A stretch of DNA of 64,000 nt from CAVZVW01 sp963778845 (GTDB taxonomy: Bacteria; Actinomycetota; Actinomycetes; Actinomycetales; Kineosporiaceae): the NCBI GenBank assembly GCA_963778845.1, contig CAVZVW010000005.1, positions 372,001 through 436,000 of the forward strand. Reading direction: 5' to 3'. The stretch's first letter is position 1. Each line of letters starts with the position of its first letter. The notes beneath the pieces were generated by a model that searched no databases, had not been told where the DNA came from, and saw only the letters and a list, made by a program, of their open reading frames with translations. A program made the translations under genes and the position numbers. Positions 36,253-46,146 of this stretch are shown piece by piece.

Positions 36253-39046
36253 ATGGGGCGGGTGCTCGTCGGTCGCGACGCGGAGACCGCACAGGTCGAC
36301 GCGTGGCTCGCCGACCGGGTGGGACCGGCCGCCGGTACGCCGCCGGCCCTGTTCGTCAGCGGGGAGGCCGGCGTCGGCAAGACCGCACTCGTCGGGGCGG
36401 CAGCCACCGGGGACGCCGTGGTGCTTCGGGCCGGATCCGTGCCATGGCGGGCGACCCCGTACGGGGTGCTGGACCAGATCGCGCCCGGCGTGGTGCGGTC
36501 CGGCCGGTCGGGTGCGATCGAGCCGGACGCCGTGCGGGCGGCGTTGCTCGACGCCGGACGGCCGCTCGTGGTCGTCCTCGACGACCTGCACTGGTCGGAC
36601 GACGCGACGTTGGAGCTGCTGCCGTCACTGGTGGACGCGCTCGCGGGCGATCCGGTCGCCGTGATCGGGGTGTACCGCAGCGACGAGCTCGCGCGGGGCC
36701 ACCTGGTGCGGCGAGCGCGCGCCCAGCTGCGGCACCGCCGGCAGGTCGTCGAGATCGCGCTCGGCCCGCTCGGGGCTGCCGCCCTCCCGGAGCTGATCGC
36801 CGACGTGCTGGGCCGCCAGCCGGCGCCCGCCTTGACGGCGGCAGTGGCCGAACGCACCGAGGGGGTCCCCTTCTTCGTCGAGGAGCTGCTCGCCGCGCTG
36901 AGCGGGGCCGGCTGGCTGGCACCCGACGGCGACCGGGTGGGACTTGCCGCCGGAGGCGACGCTGCCGCTTCCGGACAGCGTCCGCGACGCCGTACTGCTC
37001 CGAGCGGCCGGCCTGCCCGAACGGTCACGCCGGGCGCTGGACATCGCGGCGGTCATCGGCGTCGACTTCGACGTCGCCACGGTCGCCGCACTGTCCGGCG
37101 GCTGGCCCGACGACCTCGACCACTGCGGCCTGGTCACCGCCGACGTCGCCGACGCGAGGCACTTCCGCCACGCGCTGGTCCAGGAGGCGCTGTACTCGGA
37201 CCTGCCCTGGTCGCGGCGACGGGCGCTGCACCTCGCGGTCGCCGATCGCCTCGAGGGCACCGCCAGTGCGCCGGCGGCCGTGGCACGACACCTGGTGGCC
37301 GGCAACGATCTCGACCGGGCAAGGCCGGCCTTGGTCGCCGCTGCCGAGGCGCACCTGCGCGCGCATGCGTACCCGGACGCCGCGCACCTGCTCAGCACGG
37401 CGCTCGAGGCGTGGCCGCCGCGGGTCGACGAGGCGGGGCGGCTCACTGTGGTCGACCGGCTGGCCCGCTGCGCCGAGCTCAGCGGTGACCACGCCCTCGC
37501 CGTCACGAGCCTGCGGGAGCTCGCCGACCGACACGCGGAGGGCACCGGCACGAGGGCCGCCAAGGGCAGCGCCGGGACGCCGGCACTCGGCGACGAGGCC
37601 GTGGTGCACCGGCGCCTCGCCGTCCAGTACGAGCTTCTCGGGCACTGGCCGCTCGCCCTGGCCGCGCGGGACTCGGCTGCCCACGAGTTCGGTGAGGCCG
37701 GGCTGCCCGGCGAGGCAGCCGTCGAGCGGTTGGCCGTCGCTGCACACCTGCGGTCTGCGGCCAGCTTCCGTGCCGCACTGGACATGCTGGACGCCGCCGA
37801 GGCAGGTGCGCGAACGGCCGACCGCACCGACCTGGTCTGCCGCATCGGCGGCCTGCGCGGCAACGTGCTGGCCCGGATGGGCCGCGCCGACGAGGGGGTG
37901 CCTGTCGTGCGCGCGGCGCTCGATCTCGCTCTCGCGCACGGCCTCCCGGCGTCCGCGGCCGAGATCTACCAGCGACTGGCCGACTCCCTCGAACATGCCG
38001 GCGACTACCGGGGTGCGGGCCGCGCGTATGACAGCGCCTACGAGTTCTGCCGCACGCACGAGCAGGACGCCGCGGGGCAGCTCTGCCGCGCGTGCGCGAC
38101 GGTCGTGCTGTTCCAGAGCGGCCGGTGGGACCGAGCAATGACGCTGTGCGACGACGTGCTGGGCGACTCCGCCGCCAACGCCCACGCCCGCGCCGTGGCG
38201 TCCGGCGTCTGCGGCCTGGTCCATGCGATGCGCGGTCGGGCGGGCCCGGCCCGCTCGGCTCTGCTCGACTCACGGGCCACCGCCTCGCGGATCGACCTCG
38301 TCGCGATGGAGCTGCTGTCCACGTGGGGCATGGCGCTGCTCGACGAGAGCTCCGGGCGGCCCGCGGGAGCGGCGGAGAGCTACCGGCACGCCGTGGCGCG
38401 CAGCCGCGACACCGAGGAGCGGCACTACTGCGTTCCGGTGCTCCAGTTCGCCGTGGCGCGCTTCGCCGCCGACGGGGCGGTGGACGACCTCGGGGCCGCC
38501 ACCGCCGTCCTCGCCGACGCCGGCGCGACGACCGGTCAAGCCGAGGCACGCGCCGCGTTCGCGTACGCACTCGGTGAGTCCGCCTTGGCGCGAACCGGCC
38601 TGGAGCAGGCCGTGCCGCACCTCAGACGCGGCCTCGACCTGCTCGTCGGCCTCGAGCTTCCCGTTGCCGACATGCTGGTGCGCCACCGCACGGCCCTTGC
38701 GTTCGCCGCCGACCCGGGACTGCGCGAGGAGGCGGGGGCCCTGCTTCGTGACGCATACCGGACGGCGCACCGGCTCAAGGCTCGCCCCTTCGTCGAACGG
38801 ATCGGCGCCGACCTTGACCGCATCGGTGCATCGCCGGGCGACCTTGGTGCCGCCGCGGTGCTGACTGCGCGCGAGGTGCAGGTGCTGCGGCTGGTCGGTG
38901 ACGGGCTCACGAGCCGCGAGATCGGGCAGCGGCTCTACCTCAGCGCCCGCACCGTCGAGATGCACGTGCGCAACGGGGTCGCGAAGCTCGGCTGTCGCAC
39001 CCGGGCAGAAGCGGTGCAACGGCTCGCGGCCTCCCAGCCGCGCTGA
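36253..39046 (+). CDS. LuxR-family regulator with AAA ATPase domain (LAL type, one frameshift)
   Basis: About 930 residues. N-terminal ATPase with Walker A SGEAGVGKTAL and Walker B VVVLDDLHWSDD, a long helical repeat middle, and a C-terminal LuxR helix-turn-helix (LTAREVQVLRLVGDGLTSRE, LSARTVEMHVRNGVAKLG). A frame slip near 36950, just after the ATPase domain, splits it into two readable parts. ATG at 36253 follows CTGGAGG. It lies 29 nt behind the DsrE gene, so it may regulate the sulfur-relay pair or be co-expressed with it. A short hairpin at 39048-39065 follows the stop. Confidence 0.9.
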
Positions 39047-39115
39047 CCATCGGCAGTGGCCGATGACGGTGCCCGAGCCGATCGACGTCCTGGAGCTGCC
39101 CAACCCGTCGCCTAC

Positions 39116-39149
39116 TTGACACATGCCTATATGGACATATGATTCCCTC
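39116..39149 (+). promoter_or_regulatory. Consensus sigma-70 promoter and likely operator of the ArsR gene
   Basis: TTGACA (39116-39121), a 16-nt spacer and TATGAT (39138-39143) form the most canonical promoter in the window. The -10 ends 6 nt before the ATG at 39150, so the mRNA should be leaderless. Between the boxes TATATGGACATATGA contains a repeated ATATG, a plausible ArsR binding site for autorepression. Confidence 0.75.
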
Positions 39150-39503
39150 ATGGCACGAGCCGCAACGACCGCGGACGCGTTCAACGCGGTGGCCGAGCCC
39201 CGGCGGCGACAGATCCTGGACCTCCTGGCGGCCGGCGAGCGGCCCGTCAACGACCTCGTGGCCCTGCTCGGCCTCGCGCAGCCTCTGGTGTCCAAGCACC
39301 TGCGGGTGCTCAGGGAGGTGGGGCTGGTGGACGTGCGTGAGGACGGACGGCAGCGGGTGTACCGGGTCAACGGGCACTCGCTGAAACCCATCCACGACTG
39401 GGTGAAGGCCTACGAACAGTCGTGGTCGCAGCGCTTCGACCGGCTCGAAGACGTGCTGGCGGAGCTCAAGGACAAGGAGCGGGCAGATGGCAGTCACACG
39501 TAA
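39150..39503 (+). CDS. ArsR family transcriptional regulator
   Basis: 117 residues, winged helix: AVAEPRRRQILDLLAAGERP, LVALLGLAQPLVSKHLRVLR and REDGRQRVYRVN. No metal-binding cysteines, so it belongs to the SRPBCC-linked group rather than to arsenic sensors. ATG at 39150 is set by the family N-terminus and the promoter at 39116-39143. The 3' end overlaps the SRPBCC gene by 17 nt. Confidence 0.93.
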   Translation: MARAATTADAFNAVAEPRRRQILDLLAAGERPVNDLVALLGLAQPLVSKHLRVLREVGLVDVREDGRQRVYRVNGHSLKPIHDWVKAYEQSWSQRFDRLEDVLAELKDKERADGSHT

Positions 39504-39972
39504 GGGGACGGCGGTGGTGACCCTCCCGACCGACACCCAGATCCTGATCACGAGGGAGTTCGACGCACCCAAGCACCTGGTCTACCGGGCGTGGACCACC
39601 CCCGAGCTCATCGAGCGCTGGTGGAGCGGTGACCGGGGCGAGGTCACCTCTGCCGAGGTCGACCTGCGGGTCGGCGGCAGATGGCGCTACGTCATGACGG
39701 CGAACGGCGGCTTCGAGGTCGCCTTCCACGGCGTGTACAGCGAGATCGTCCCCAACGAGCTCCTCGTCTCGACGGAGGTCTTCGAGGCCATGCCCGAGGA
39801 GGAGGCCGTGGACACGGTCACGTTCACCGAGCAGGACGGACGTACCTCTCTCACGCTCCTGGTGCAGCACGCCAGCCGGAAGTTCCGGGACCTGCACATC
39901 GACTCCGGCATGGAGGGCGGCATGCAGGAGGCCATGGACCACCTCGAGGAGGTCGCCGTCTCACTCGCCTGA
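39487..39972 (+). CDS. SRPBCC (AHSA1-like) domain protein
   Basis: 161 residues with the START/AHSA1 helix-grip fold: ILITREFDAPKHLVYRAWTT, ELIERWWSG, EVDLRVGGRWRYVM, HGVYSEIVPNELLV and MDHLEEVA at the end. These proteins bind hydrophobic ligands in a deep pocket and are often encoded with an ArsR regulator as here. ATG at 39487 has AAGGAG upstream. Function beyond ligand binding is not known. Confidence 0.93.
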   Translation: MAVTRKGTAVVTLPTDTQILITREFDAPKHLVYRAWTTPELIERWWSGDRGEVTSAEVDLRVGGRWRYVMTANGGFEVAFHGVYSEIVPNELLVSTEVFEAMPEEEAVDTVTFTEQDGRTSLTLLVQHASRKFRDLHIDSGMEGGMQEAMDHLEEVAVSLA

Positions 39973-39988
39973 CCGGGGCGCCGGGCCC

Positions 39989-40034
39989 GGGCGCACGGGC
40001 CGCCGGGAGGGCTCTCCCGGCGGTCCGTGCGCCC
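39989..40034. terminator. Strong hairpin between convergent SRPBCC and desaturase genes
   Basis: Arms 39989-40009 and 40014-40034 (21 nt each, one G-T type mismatch) close on a GGCT loop. The gap lies between two convergent stops (39972 and 40047), so it can serve both strands. No T-tract follows. Confidence 0.8.
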
Positions 40035-40046
40035 GCGTGCGGGTGC

Positions 40047-41066
40047 TCAGCCCGGGATGCTCACCGGCGGCTGACGACCGACCTGGTGAAGGTGGTTCAG
40101 CGCCTGGGCGTAGGACGCCCACAGGCTCGTCTCGCAGTAGTCGAGGTCCTGCTGCCGGCAGAACGCCTGCACCAGGGCTTTGGACCTGCGCAGGTTGGGG
40201 CGGGGCATGCTCGGGAACAGGTGGTGCTCGATCTGGTAGTTGAGCCCCCCGAGGGCGAAGTCGACGAACCGGCTGCCACGCACGTCGCGGGACGTGAGCA
40301 CCTGCCGGGTCAGGAAGTCGGTGCGGTCGTCGGCCGCAAGCGTCGGCATCCCCTTGTGGTTCGGCGCGAACGAGCAACCCAGGTACAGGCCGAACAGCGC
40401 CTGCTGGACGGCCACGAACACCAGTGCCTTCACCGGCGACAGCACCACCAGCACCAGCGCCAGGTAGCCGACCGCGTGCGCGCTCAGCGTCAGCGCCTCC
40501 CAGCCCCGGTTGTGCATCCCGCGCCGGGCCAGCGCCCGCACGCTCGAGATGTGCAGGTGAACGGCCTCGAACGTCAGGAGCGGGAAGAAGAAGTAGCGCT
40601 GGTGGCGCGCGACGAACGCAGACGGACCGCGCCTGGCGCTGGCCTGGTCGGCGGTGAACGCGAGCAGCCTGATCGTGATGTCCGGGTCCTTGCCCTCCTG
40701 GTTGGGGTGCGCGTGGTGACGGTTGTGCTTGTCGACCCACCAGCCGTAGCTGAGGCCGATGGCGAGGTTTCCGTGCAGGATCCCCACGACGTAGTTGGCG
40801 CGCTTGGAGCGGAAGATCTGCCGATGGCCCGCGTCGTGCCCGATGAAGCCGAGCTGGGTGAACACGACTGCCAGGAAGGCGGCGACGCCGACCTGCCACC
40901 ACGAGTCACCGAGGACGACGAAGGCCGCCCACCCGAGCGCGAGCAGCCCCGCGGTGACCGCCATCTTCGTGACGTAGTAGCCGGGCCTGCGCTCGAGCAG
41001 GCCGGCCTGCTTGACCCGGCGCAGCAGCTCGGCGTACGAGCTGCCGTGGGCCGCGGTGACGCCCAT
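40047..41066 (-). CDS. Membrane fatty acid desaturase
   Basis: 339 residues, di-iron desaturase acting on acyl lipids. Three histidine boxes are present: HDAGH near residue 77, HNRHH near 113, QIEHH near 280. Four membrane segments, no fused cytochrome b5. The ATG at 41066 is chosen because GGGAGG lies 4-5 nt upstream and the family N-terminus begins there. No ferredoxin or reductase gene is adjacent. Confidence 0.93.
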   Translation of the reverse strand: MGVTAAHGSSYAELLRRVKQAGLLERRPGYYVTKMAVTAGLLALGWAAFVVLGDSWWQVGVAAFLAVVFTQLGFIGHDAGHRQIFRSKRANYVVGILHGNLAIGLSYGWWVDKHNRHHAHPNQEGKDPDITIRLLAFTADQASARRGPSAFVARHQRYFFFPLLTFEAVHLHISSVRALARRGMHNRGWEALTLSAHAVGYLALVLVVLSPVKALVFVAVQQALFGLYLGCSFAPNHKGMPTLAADDRTDFLTRQVLTSRDVRGSRFVDFALGGLNYQIEHHLFPSMPRPNLRRSKALVQAFCRQQDLDYCETSLWASYAQALNHLHQVGRQPPVSIPG

Positions 41067-41181
41067 GGGACCTCCCGGTGCGCATCGTGGGCGAGCCTGC
41101 GATGCCGCGCCGAGGTCTGGGGCGAGACGATGAGAGTGCAGCACCTGAGTCTGCGATCTGACGGTAACACCGCCGGCGCGC

Positions 41182-41442
41182 TCAGCCGAAGAAGGCGGAG
41201 AACTCCGCCACGAGAGCACGGGTTACCTCGGGCGGCAGCGTCCTCGAGTCCGGCAGGCGCCCGAGCGCAGCGACGGTGTGGCCGAGCTGCTGCAGGAAGG
41301 CGCGGCAGTCCTCGCACGCGGCGAGGTGCTCGTCGACGTGGGACCGGACGTCGCCCGGCAGCGACCCCTCGAGGTAGTCGCTGAGCAGCTCCACGACCTG
41401 CTGGCACACCAGCACGTGCCCGAGGTCCGACGGCTCGCTCAT
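41182..41442 (-). CDS. Zinc-finger anti-sigma factor (zf-HC2)
   Basis: 86 residues. HVDEHLAACEDC is the HxxxCxxC zinc motif of ECF anti-sigma factors. The ATG at 41442 shares a base with the sigma-factor stop (TGATG), so translation is coupled; GGAGG is 9 nt upstream. There is no membrane helix, so it is a soluble, possibly redox-sensing type. Confidence 0.9.
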   Translation of the reverse strand: MSEPSDLGHVLVCQQVVELLSDYLEGSLPGDVRSHVDEHLAACEDCRAFLQQLGHTVAALGRLPDSRTLPPEVTRALVAEFSAFFG

Positions 41443-42113
41443 CAGCACTGCCCTCCGTCCGCGGCGGCGCGCTCCGGCGCCAGGTAGTCCTCGAGCACGT
41501 GCCGCAGGCGAGCACGGCCGCGGTGCAGCAGCACCCGGACGTTGCCCTCGCTCAGCCCGAGCAGCGCGGCCACCTCGTCGGTACCCAGGCCGTGGACGTC
41601 GCGCAGCGCCACCACCTCGCCCTGCCGGCTGGGCAGCCCCTCGAGAGCGACGCGCAGGACGTCGCGGACCTCACTGCTGAGCAGACGTTCCTCCGGGCCC
41701 CAGGCCTGCGGGGCCTGCCCCGCGCGCCACCCGCCCGCCCACTCCTCACCGCGGCCCCGGAAGCGCGACGGGTCAACGGTCGGCCCCGCCTCGCCGTCCG
41801 GGGCCGACAGCGCGGACAGCGGCACGGTCCGGTGGTCCTGCACCCCGCGGCGTCGGGCCACGTTCGCCAGGATCGAGAACACCCAGGTGCGCAGCAGGGA
41901 GCGGCCTTGGAAGCCATGCAGCCCTCGCACCACCTGCAGCCAGGTCTCCTGGACGGCGTCCTGCGCGGCGGCGTCCGTCGCGACGAAGGTCCGCGCCGCC
42001 CGCAGCATGGCCGGCGACCATGCCGTGACGACCTCCGCGAACGCGTCGGCGTCCCCGGCTCTCAGGCGCGCGACCAGACCGGCGTCGGCTGCCGGTGCGT
42101 CGGGGGCGTCCAT
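41442..42113 (-). CDS. ECF RNA polymerase sigma factor
   Basis: 223 residues. Region 2 includes TDAAAQDAVQETWLQVVRGL and RSLLRTWVFSILANVARRR; region 4 is LEGLPSRQGEVVALRDVHGL and LLGLSEGNVRVLLHRGRARL. Between them is a longer Gly/Arg-rich linker than usual (about 50 residues). TAGCGT lies 8 nt before the ATG at 42113. Co-transcribed with its zf-HC2 anti-sigma factor. Target genes unknown. Confidence 0.93.
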   Translation of the reverse strand: MDAPDAPAADAGLVARLRAGDADAFAEVVTAWSPAMLRAARTFVATDAAAQDAVQETWLQVVRGLHGFQGRSLLRTWVFSILANVARRRGVQDHRTVPLSALSAPDGEAGPTVDPSRFRGRGEEWAGGWRAGQAPQAWGPEERLLSSEVRDVLRVALEGLPSRQGEVVALRDVHGLGTDEVAALLGLSEGNVRVLLHRGRARLRHVLEDYLAPERAAADGGQC

Positions 42114-42319
42114 CGGCCACGACGCTATCCGGTGAGGGCTCGGCCGGGGAGCTGCCACGGCGGGGGCGGCGGTCACGGGCAGGCTCCCGAGGCAGACGGG
42201 CGCGGGCGGTCGAGGGTGTGCCTCGTCCCAGTGCCGAGGACCGGACGTGCCGTTACACGCCCACCGCCGGCCGCCACACGCCGATCGCCGGCCGCCGGCG
42301 CCGACCGCAGGCCCGGCGG

Positions 42320-43780
42320 TCACCAGCCGCCGGGCACGGGCCGGCCCTCCTCGAACCCCGCACCCGACTGCACGCCGACCACTGCCGACTCGTGGAACTG
42401 GGGCAAGGTGGTCGCCCCCACGTAGGTGCAGGCGCTTCGCACCCCCGACGTGATGTGGTCGAGCAGGTCCTCGACACCGGGTCTGGCGGGGTCGACGAAC
42501 ATCCGGGAGCTGGAGATCCCTTCCTCGAAGAGCCCTTTGCGAGCCCGTTCGAAGGGGTCGTCGCCTCGCGTGCGCGCACGCACCGCACGCGCCGAGGCCA
42601 TCCCGAAGCTCTCCTTGTACGCCCGGCCCCTCTCGTCGAACAGCAGGTCCCCCGGGCTCTCATGAGTCCCTGCGAACCACGACCCGATCATCACCTGGCT
42701 GGCGCCGGCCGCCAACGCCAGGGCGACGTCGCGCGGGTGACGCACCCCGCCGTCCGCCCAGACATGACGACCCAGGGACGCCGCAGCCTCCGCGCACTCC
42801 AGCACCGCCGAGAACTGCGGGCGCCCCACGGCGGTCATCATCCGGGTCGTGCACATCGCCCCCGGTCCCACGCCGACCTTGACGATGTCCGCCCCTGCAC
42901 CGACCAGCTCGCGAACCCCCTCGGCCGTCACGACGTTGCCGGCCACCACGGGCACCGGCGGGTCCAGCGAGCGGACGAGCCGCAGCGCCTCGGCCATCCG
43001 CTCCTGGTGGCCGTGCGCGGTGTCGACGACCAGGCAGTCCACACCCGCCTCGAGGACGGCGCGCGCCTTGGCGACCACGTCGCCGTTGATCCCGATGGCG
43101 GCCGCCACCTTCAGCCGACCGCCGGCGTCCACGGCCGGGGGGTAGATCGTCGAGCGCAGGGCCCCCGTGCGGGTGACCACCCCGACCAGTCGGCCCTCCA
43201 GCGTCACCGGCGCGAACCGCCGGCGCAGGGCGTGCAGCAGGTCGAAGACCGCCCGCAGCCCCTCCGGCCTGTCCAGCATCCCCGCATCCACCGTCTGGGG
43301 CGGCTCGGTCATGACCAGCCGCAGCTGGGTGAAGCGGTCCACCCCCCGGCAGTCGTCCTCGGTGACGACACCCACGGGCCGGCCCTCGCCGTCGACCACA
43401 ACGACCGCGCCGTGCGCACGCTTCGGGATCAGGTGCAGCGCGTCGAGCACCGTCTCCTCCGGCCTCAACGTCAACGCCGTCTCCAGCACCGGGTGGCAGG
43501 CCTTGACGCGGCTCACGACGTCCGCGACGACATCCAGCGGGACGTCCTGCGGAAGCACCGCGATCGCCCCGCGGCGGGCCACGGTCTCGGCCATGCGGCG
43601 TCCGCTGACGGCCGTCATGTTCGCCACGACGACGGGCGTGGTGGTGCCGGTGCCGTCGACGCTGGCGAGGTCGACGTCCAGGCGGGAGACGACCGACGAC
43701 CGCGTGGGCACGAGGAAGACGTCGGAGTAGGTGAGGTCCTGCTCCGGTAGCCGGTCGTTGAGGAATCGCACGGGGGGCAC
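42320..43780 (-). CDS. guaB1: GuaB1-type IMP dehydrogenase-related protein (GMP reductase)
   Basis: 486 residues: TIM barrel with two CBS domains inserted (residues ~95-215). N-terminus LTYSDVFLVP, catalytic loop GVGPGAMCTTRMM with the active-site Cys, and flap region ending GATTLPQFHE. In mycobacteria this family member acts as GMP reductase in purine salvage, not as IMP dehydrogenase. GTG at 43780 is used; GTG at 43771 has the better-spaced GAGGT and may be the real start. Confidence 0.88.
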   Translation of the reverse strand: MPPVRFLNDRLPEQDLTYSDVFLVPTRSSVVSRLDVDLASVDGTGTTTPVVVANMTAVSGRRMAETVARRGAIAVLPQDVPLDVVADVVSRVKACHPVLETALTLRPEETVLDALHLIPKRAHGAVVVVDGEGRPVGVVTEDDCRGVDRFTQLRLVMTEPPQTVDAGMLDRPEGLRAVFDLLHALRRRFAPVTLEGRLVGVVTRTGALRSTIYPPAVDAGGRLKVAAAIGINGDVVAKARAVLEAGVDCLVVDTAHGHQERMAEALRLVRSLDPPVPVVAGNVVTAEGVRELVGAGADIVKVGVGPGAMCTTRMMTAVGRPQFSAVLECAEAAASLGRHVWADGGVRHPRDVALALAAGASQVMIGSWFAGTHESPGDLLFDERGRAYKESFGMASARAVRARTRGDDPFERARKGLFEEGISSSRMFVDPARPGVEDLLDHITSGVRSACTYVGATTLPQFHESAVVGVQSGAGFEEGRPVPGGW

Positions 43781-43833
43781 CTCGCGTTCGGGTCGAGTGG
43801 CGGGGGACGGCCCGCCCCGGCGAGGATGCCACG

Positions 43834-44265
43834 GTGAGCCAGCCTGCCGGGTACTCGGGAACCCCGTTGCACGCCAAGCTCGGCGTCAAGCCGGGGCATC
43901 GTGTGCTGGTCGACAAGCCACCCTCCGACTTCGACCTCGGCGTGCTCGACCCGCACGGGTATGCCCTCGTGCACCGGCGCGCCGTCGGCGGCGCCGCGGC
44001 CCCGCCCTACGACGTGGTGCTGCTCTTCTGCCGCGACCGGGAAGCGATGGAGCGAAGGCTCCCGGTGGCGATGGCCCGGACGGCGACCCCCGGACGCTGC
44101 TGGGTAGCGCGGCCGAAGAAGTCCTCCGGACAGATGAGCGACCTCACCGAGCACCGCGTGCGCGGCGCCGCCCTGGCCGTCGGCTGGGTGGACGTGAAGG
44201 TCTGTGCCGTGGACGCCGTGTGGTCGGGCATGTGCCTCGTACGCCGAAAGGAGAACCGGACGTGA
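43834..44265 (+). CDS. DUF3052 domain protein
   Basis: 143-residue actinobacterial protein of unknown function. It begins QPAGYSGTPLHAKLGVKPGH, typical of the family, and contains VLLFCRDREAMERRL and WVARPKKSSGQMSDLTEH. No membrane segment or catalytic motif. The stop overlaps the ABC ATPase start (GTGA), so it is co-translated with the exporter. Confidence 0.88.
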   Translation: MSQPAGYSGTPLHAKLGVKPGHRVLVDKPPSDFDLGVLDPHGYALVHRRAVGGAAAPPYDVVLLFCRDREAMERRLPVAMARTATPGRCWVARPKKSSGQMSDLTEHRVRGAALAVGWVDVKVCAVDAVWSGMCLVRRKENRT

Positions 44266-45173
44266 TCACCGAAGGCCGCGAGGTGACGGTCGCCCACCTG
44301 ACGAAGAGGTTCGGCCCGATCACCGCCGTGGACGACCTGAGCTTCACGGTCGGTCCGGGCCGGGTGACCGGCTTCCTCGGCCCCAACGGAGCAGGCAAGA
44401 CCACCACGCTGCGCACGGTGCTGGGGCTGGTCGCCCCGACCGCCGGCACGACCACAATCGGCGGGCTTGCCTACCGCGACCTTCCCGACCCGCTCCGCCG
44501 GGTCGGAGCCGCCCTGGAGGCCACCGGCTTCCATGCCGGCAGGACCGGCCGAAACCATCTCAGGGTGCTCGCCGCGACGGCGAGGATCCCCGACGGCCGG
44601 GTCGACGAGGTGCTCGGTCTTGTGGGGCTGGCCGAGTCCGCCAACAGACGGGTGGGCGGGTACTCGATGGGCATGCGACAGCGCCTCGCGCTGGGGTCGG
44701 CCATGCTCGGCGACCCCGGCGTCCTCGTCCTCGACGAGCCGGCCAACGGGCTCGACCCAGAGGGGATCGCCTGGCTTCGCGGCTTCCTGCGCTACCTGGC
44801 CGGGCAGGGCCGCACGGTGCTCGTGTCCAGCCATGTGCTGTCGGAGGTCGAGCAGACCGTCGACGACGTCATCATCATCGCCCGCGGCCGCCTGGTGCGG
44901 CAGGCCCCTCTCGCCGATCTCGAGCAGAGCGCGGCGACCCGCGTGCGGACGCCGACGCCGCAGGCCCTGGTGACGGCCTTGCAGGCAGGGGGCTGGCAGG
45001 TCGAGCCGGACCCAGCGGGAGGCGACGGCGCGTTGCGCGTGCCGGGTGCGACCCCCGCGGAGATCGGGGCGCTCGCCCATCGCGCGGGCATCGAGCTGCA
45101 CGAGCTCAGCCGGCTGGCCGGCGACCTCGAGGACGTCTTCCTCAGCCTGACGGCGACGGAGGTCGCCCGGTGA
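44262..45173 (+). CDS. ABC transporter ATP-binding protein
   Basis: 303 residues. Walker A GPNGAGKTTT, signature VGGYSMGMRQRLALG (SMGMR), Walker B VLVLDEPANGLDP, and H-loop SSHVLSEVEQ. A C-terminal extension after residue 215 is typical of the CcmA/DrrA-type exporters. GTG at 44262 follows AAAGGAG. Forms an exporter with the permease that overlaps it by 4 nt; the substrate is unknown. Confidence 0.94.
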   Translation: MITEGREVTVAHLTKRFGPITAVDDLSFTVGPGRVTGFLGPNGAGKTTTLRTVLGLVAPTAGTTTIGGLAYRDLPDPLRRVGAALEATGFHAGRTGRNHLRVLAATARIPDGRVDEVLGLVGLAESANRRVGGYSMGMRQRLALGSAMLGDPGVLVLDEPANGLDPEGIAWLRGFLRYLAGQGRTVLVSSHVLSEVEQTVDDVIIIARGRLVRQAPLADLEQSAATRVRTPTPQALVTALQAGGWQVEPDPAGGDGALRVPGATPAEIGALAHRAGIELHELSRLAGDLEDVFLSLTATEVAR

Positions 45174-45967
45174 GCCGGCTCGTCCGCGCAGAGGTTCGCA
45201 AGATCTTCACCACGCGGCTGTGGTGGGGGCTGCTGATCGGGGTCGTCCTGGCCTCGGCCGGGCTGGCCGCGCTCGCGTCCGGCAGCGCCGGGCGCAGCCT
45301 CGGCACCGGGGCGGCGGCGTCCCCGGGAGTGAACGCCCCGGCGACGGTGCGCAGCATCTACACCGCCGGCATCTCCCTGACGTACGTGTTCGCCCTCGCG
45401 GCCGGCGTCATCTGCATGGCCGGGGAGTTCCGCCACCAGACCATCTCCTCCACGGTGCTGGCCTCGCCTCGCCGGGCCCGCGTCGTCCTCGCGAAGCTCG
45501 TGGCCGTCGCCGGGCTCGGCGTGCTCTACGGGGTGGCGAGCATCGCGGCCGCCGTGGCCGTGGGACTGCCGGTGATCCTCGCACGGGGCGGCTCCGCCCG
45601 GCTCGGCAGCGACGGCGTGCCGCGGGCGATCGCACTGGGCGTCCTGGCGGTGGCGCTGTGGGCCGTGGTGGGGCTCGGGGTGGGCACGCTGATCCGCAAC
45701 CAGGTGGTCGCGCTCATGGTCGCGATCGGGTTCGCCGCCCTCGTCGACGGCATCCTGGCCCTGGGTCTGAACGCGCTCGGTGCCGGCGGGGTGGCGCGGT
45801 TCCTCCCCGGGCAGGCCACCGCGGCGCTCGCCGAGCCGGCGACGACGCAGGGCGGGTTCACGTTCGAGCTGTTGCCGTGGTGGGCTGCAGCGCTCGTGCT
45901 GCTCGGCTACGCCGCACTCGCCGGCGGCATCGGCGCCGCACTGACGCTGCGACGCGACATCACCTGA
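45170..45967 (+). CDS. ABC transporter permease, ABC-2 type
   Basis: 265 residues, six predicted membrane helices, with the ABC-2 start VRAEVRKIFTTRLWWGLLIG and the loop GEFRHQTISSTVLASPRRAR. GTG at 45170 overlaps the ATPase stop (GTGA). The pair with the DUF3052 gene forms a three-gene operon. Confidence 0.92.
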   Translation: MSRLVRAEVRKIFTTRLWWGLLIGVVLASAGLAALASGSAGRSLGTGAAASPGVNAPATVRSIYTAGISLTYVFALAAGVICMAGEFRHQTISSTVLASPRRARVVLAKLVAVAGLGVLYGVASIAAAVAVGLPVILARGGSARLGSDGVPRAIALGVLAVALWAVVGLGVGTLIRNQVVALMVAIGFAALVDGILALGLNALGAGGVARFLPGQATAALAEPATTQGGFTFELLPWWAAALVLLGYAALAGGIGAALTLRRDIT

Positions 45968-46146
45968 CCGCGACATGGCCTGACCGCGACCACGCGACCA
46001 CGACACCACGCGAGAGGGCCATCGCCTTGAGGCTGTCGGCCCGTGCGCGGGCGACTTCACACAGGGGGCGCCGTCGAGCACGTCGGATACTGTGGAACGA
46101 CCTCCAGGCGACCCGACGCCGAACGCGGAAGAAGGCGAACCAGGCC

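Noticed and set aside
45220..46146. A much longer N-terminus for KGD in the same frame
   Set aside because: The upstream part overlaps the ABC permease in another frame; family similarity begins at the GTG at 46147.
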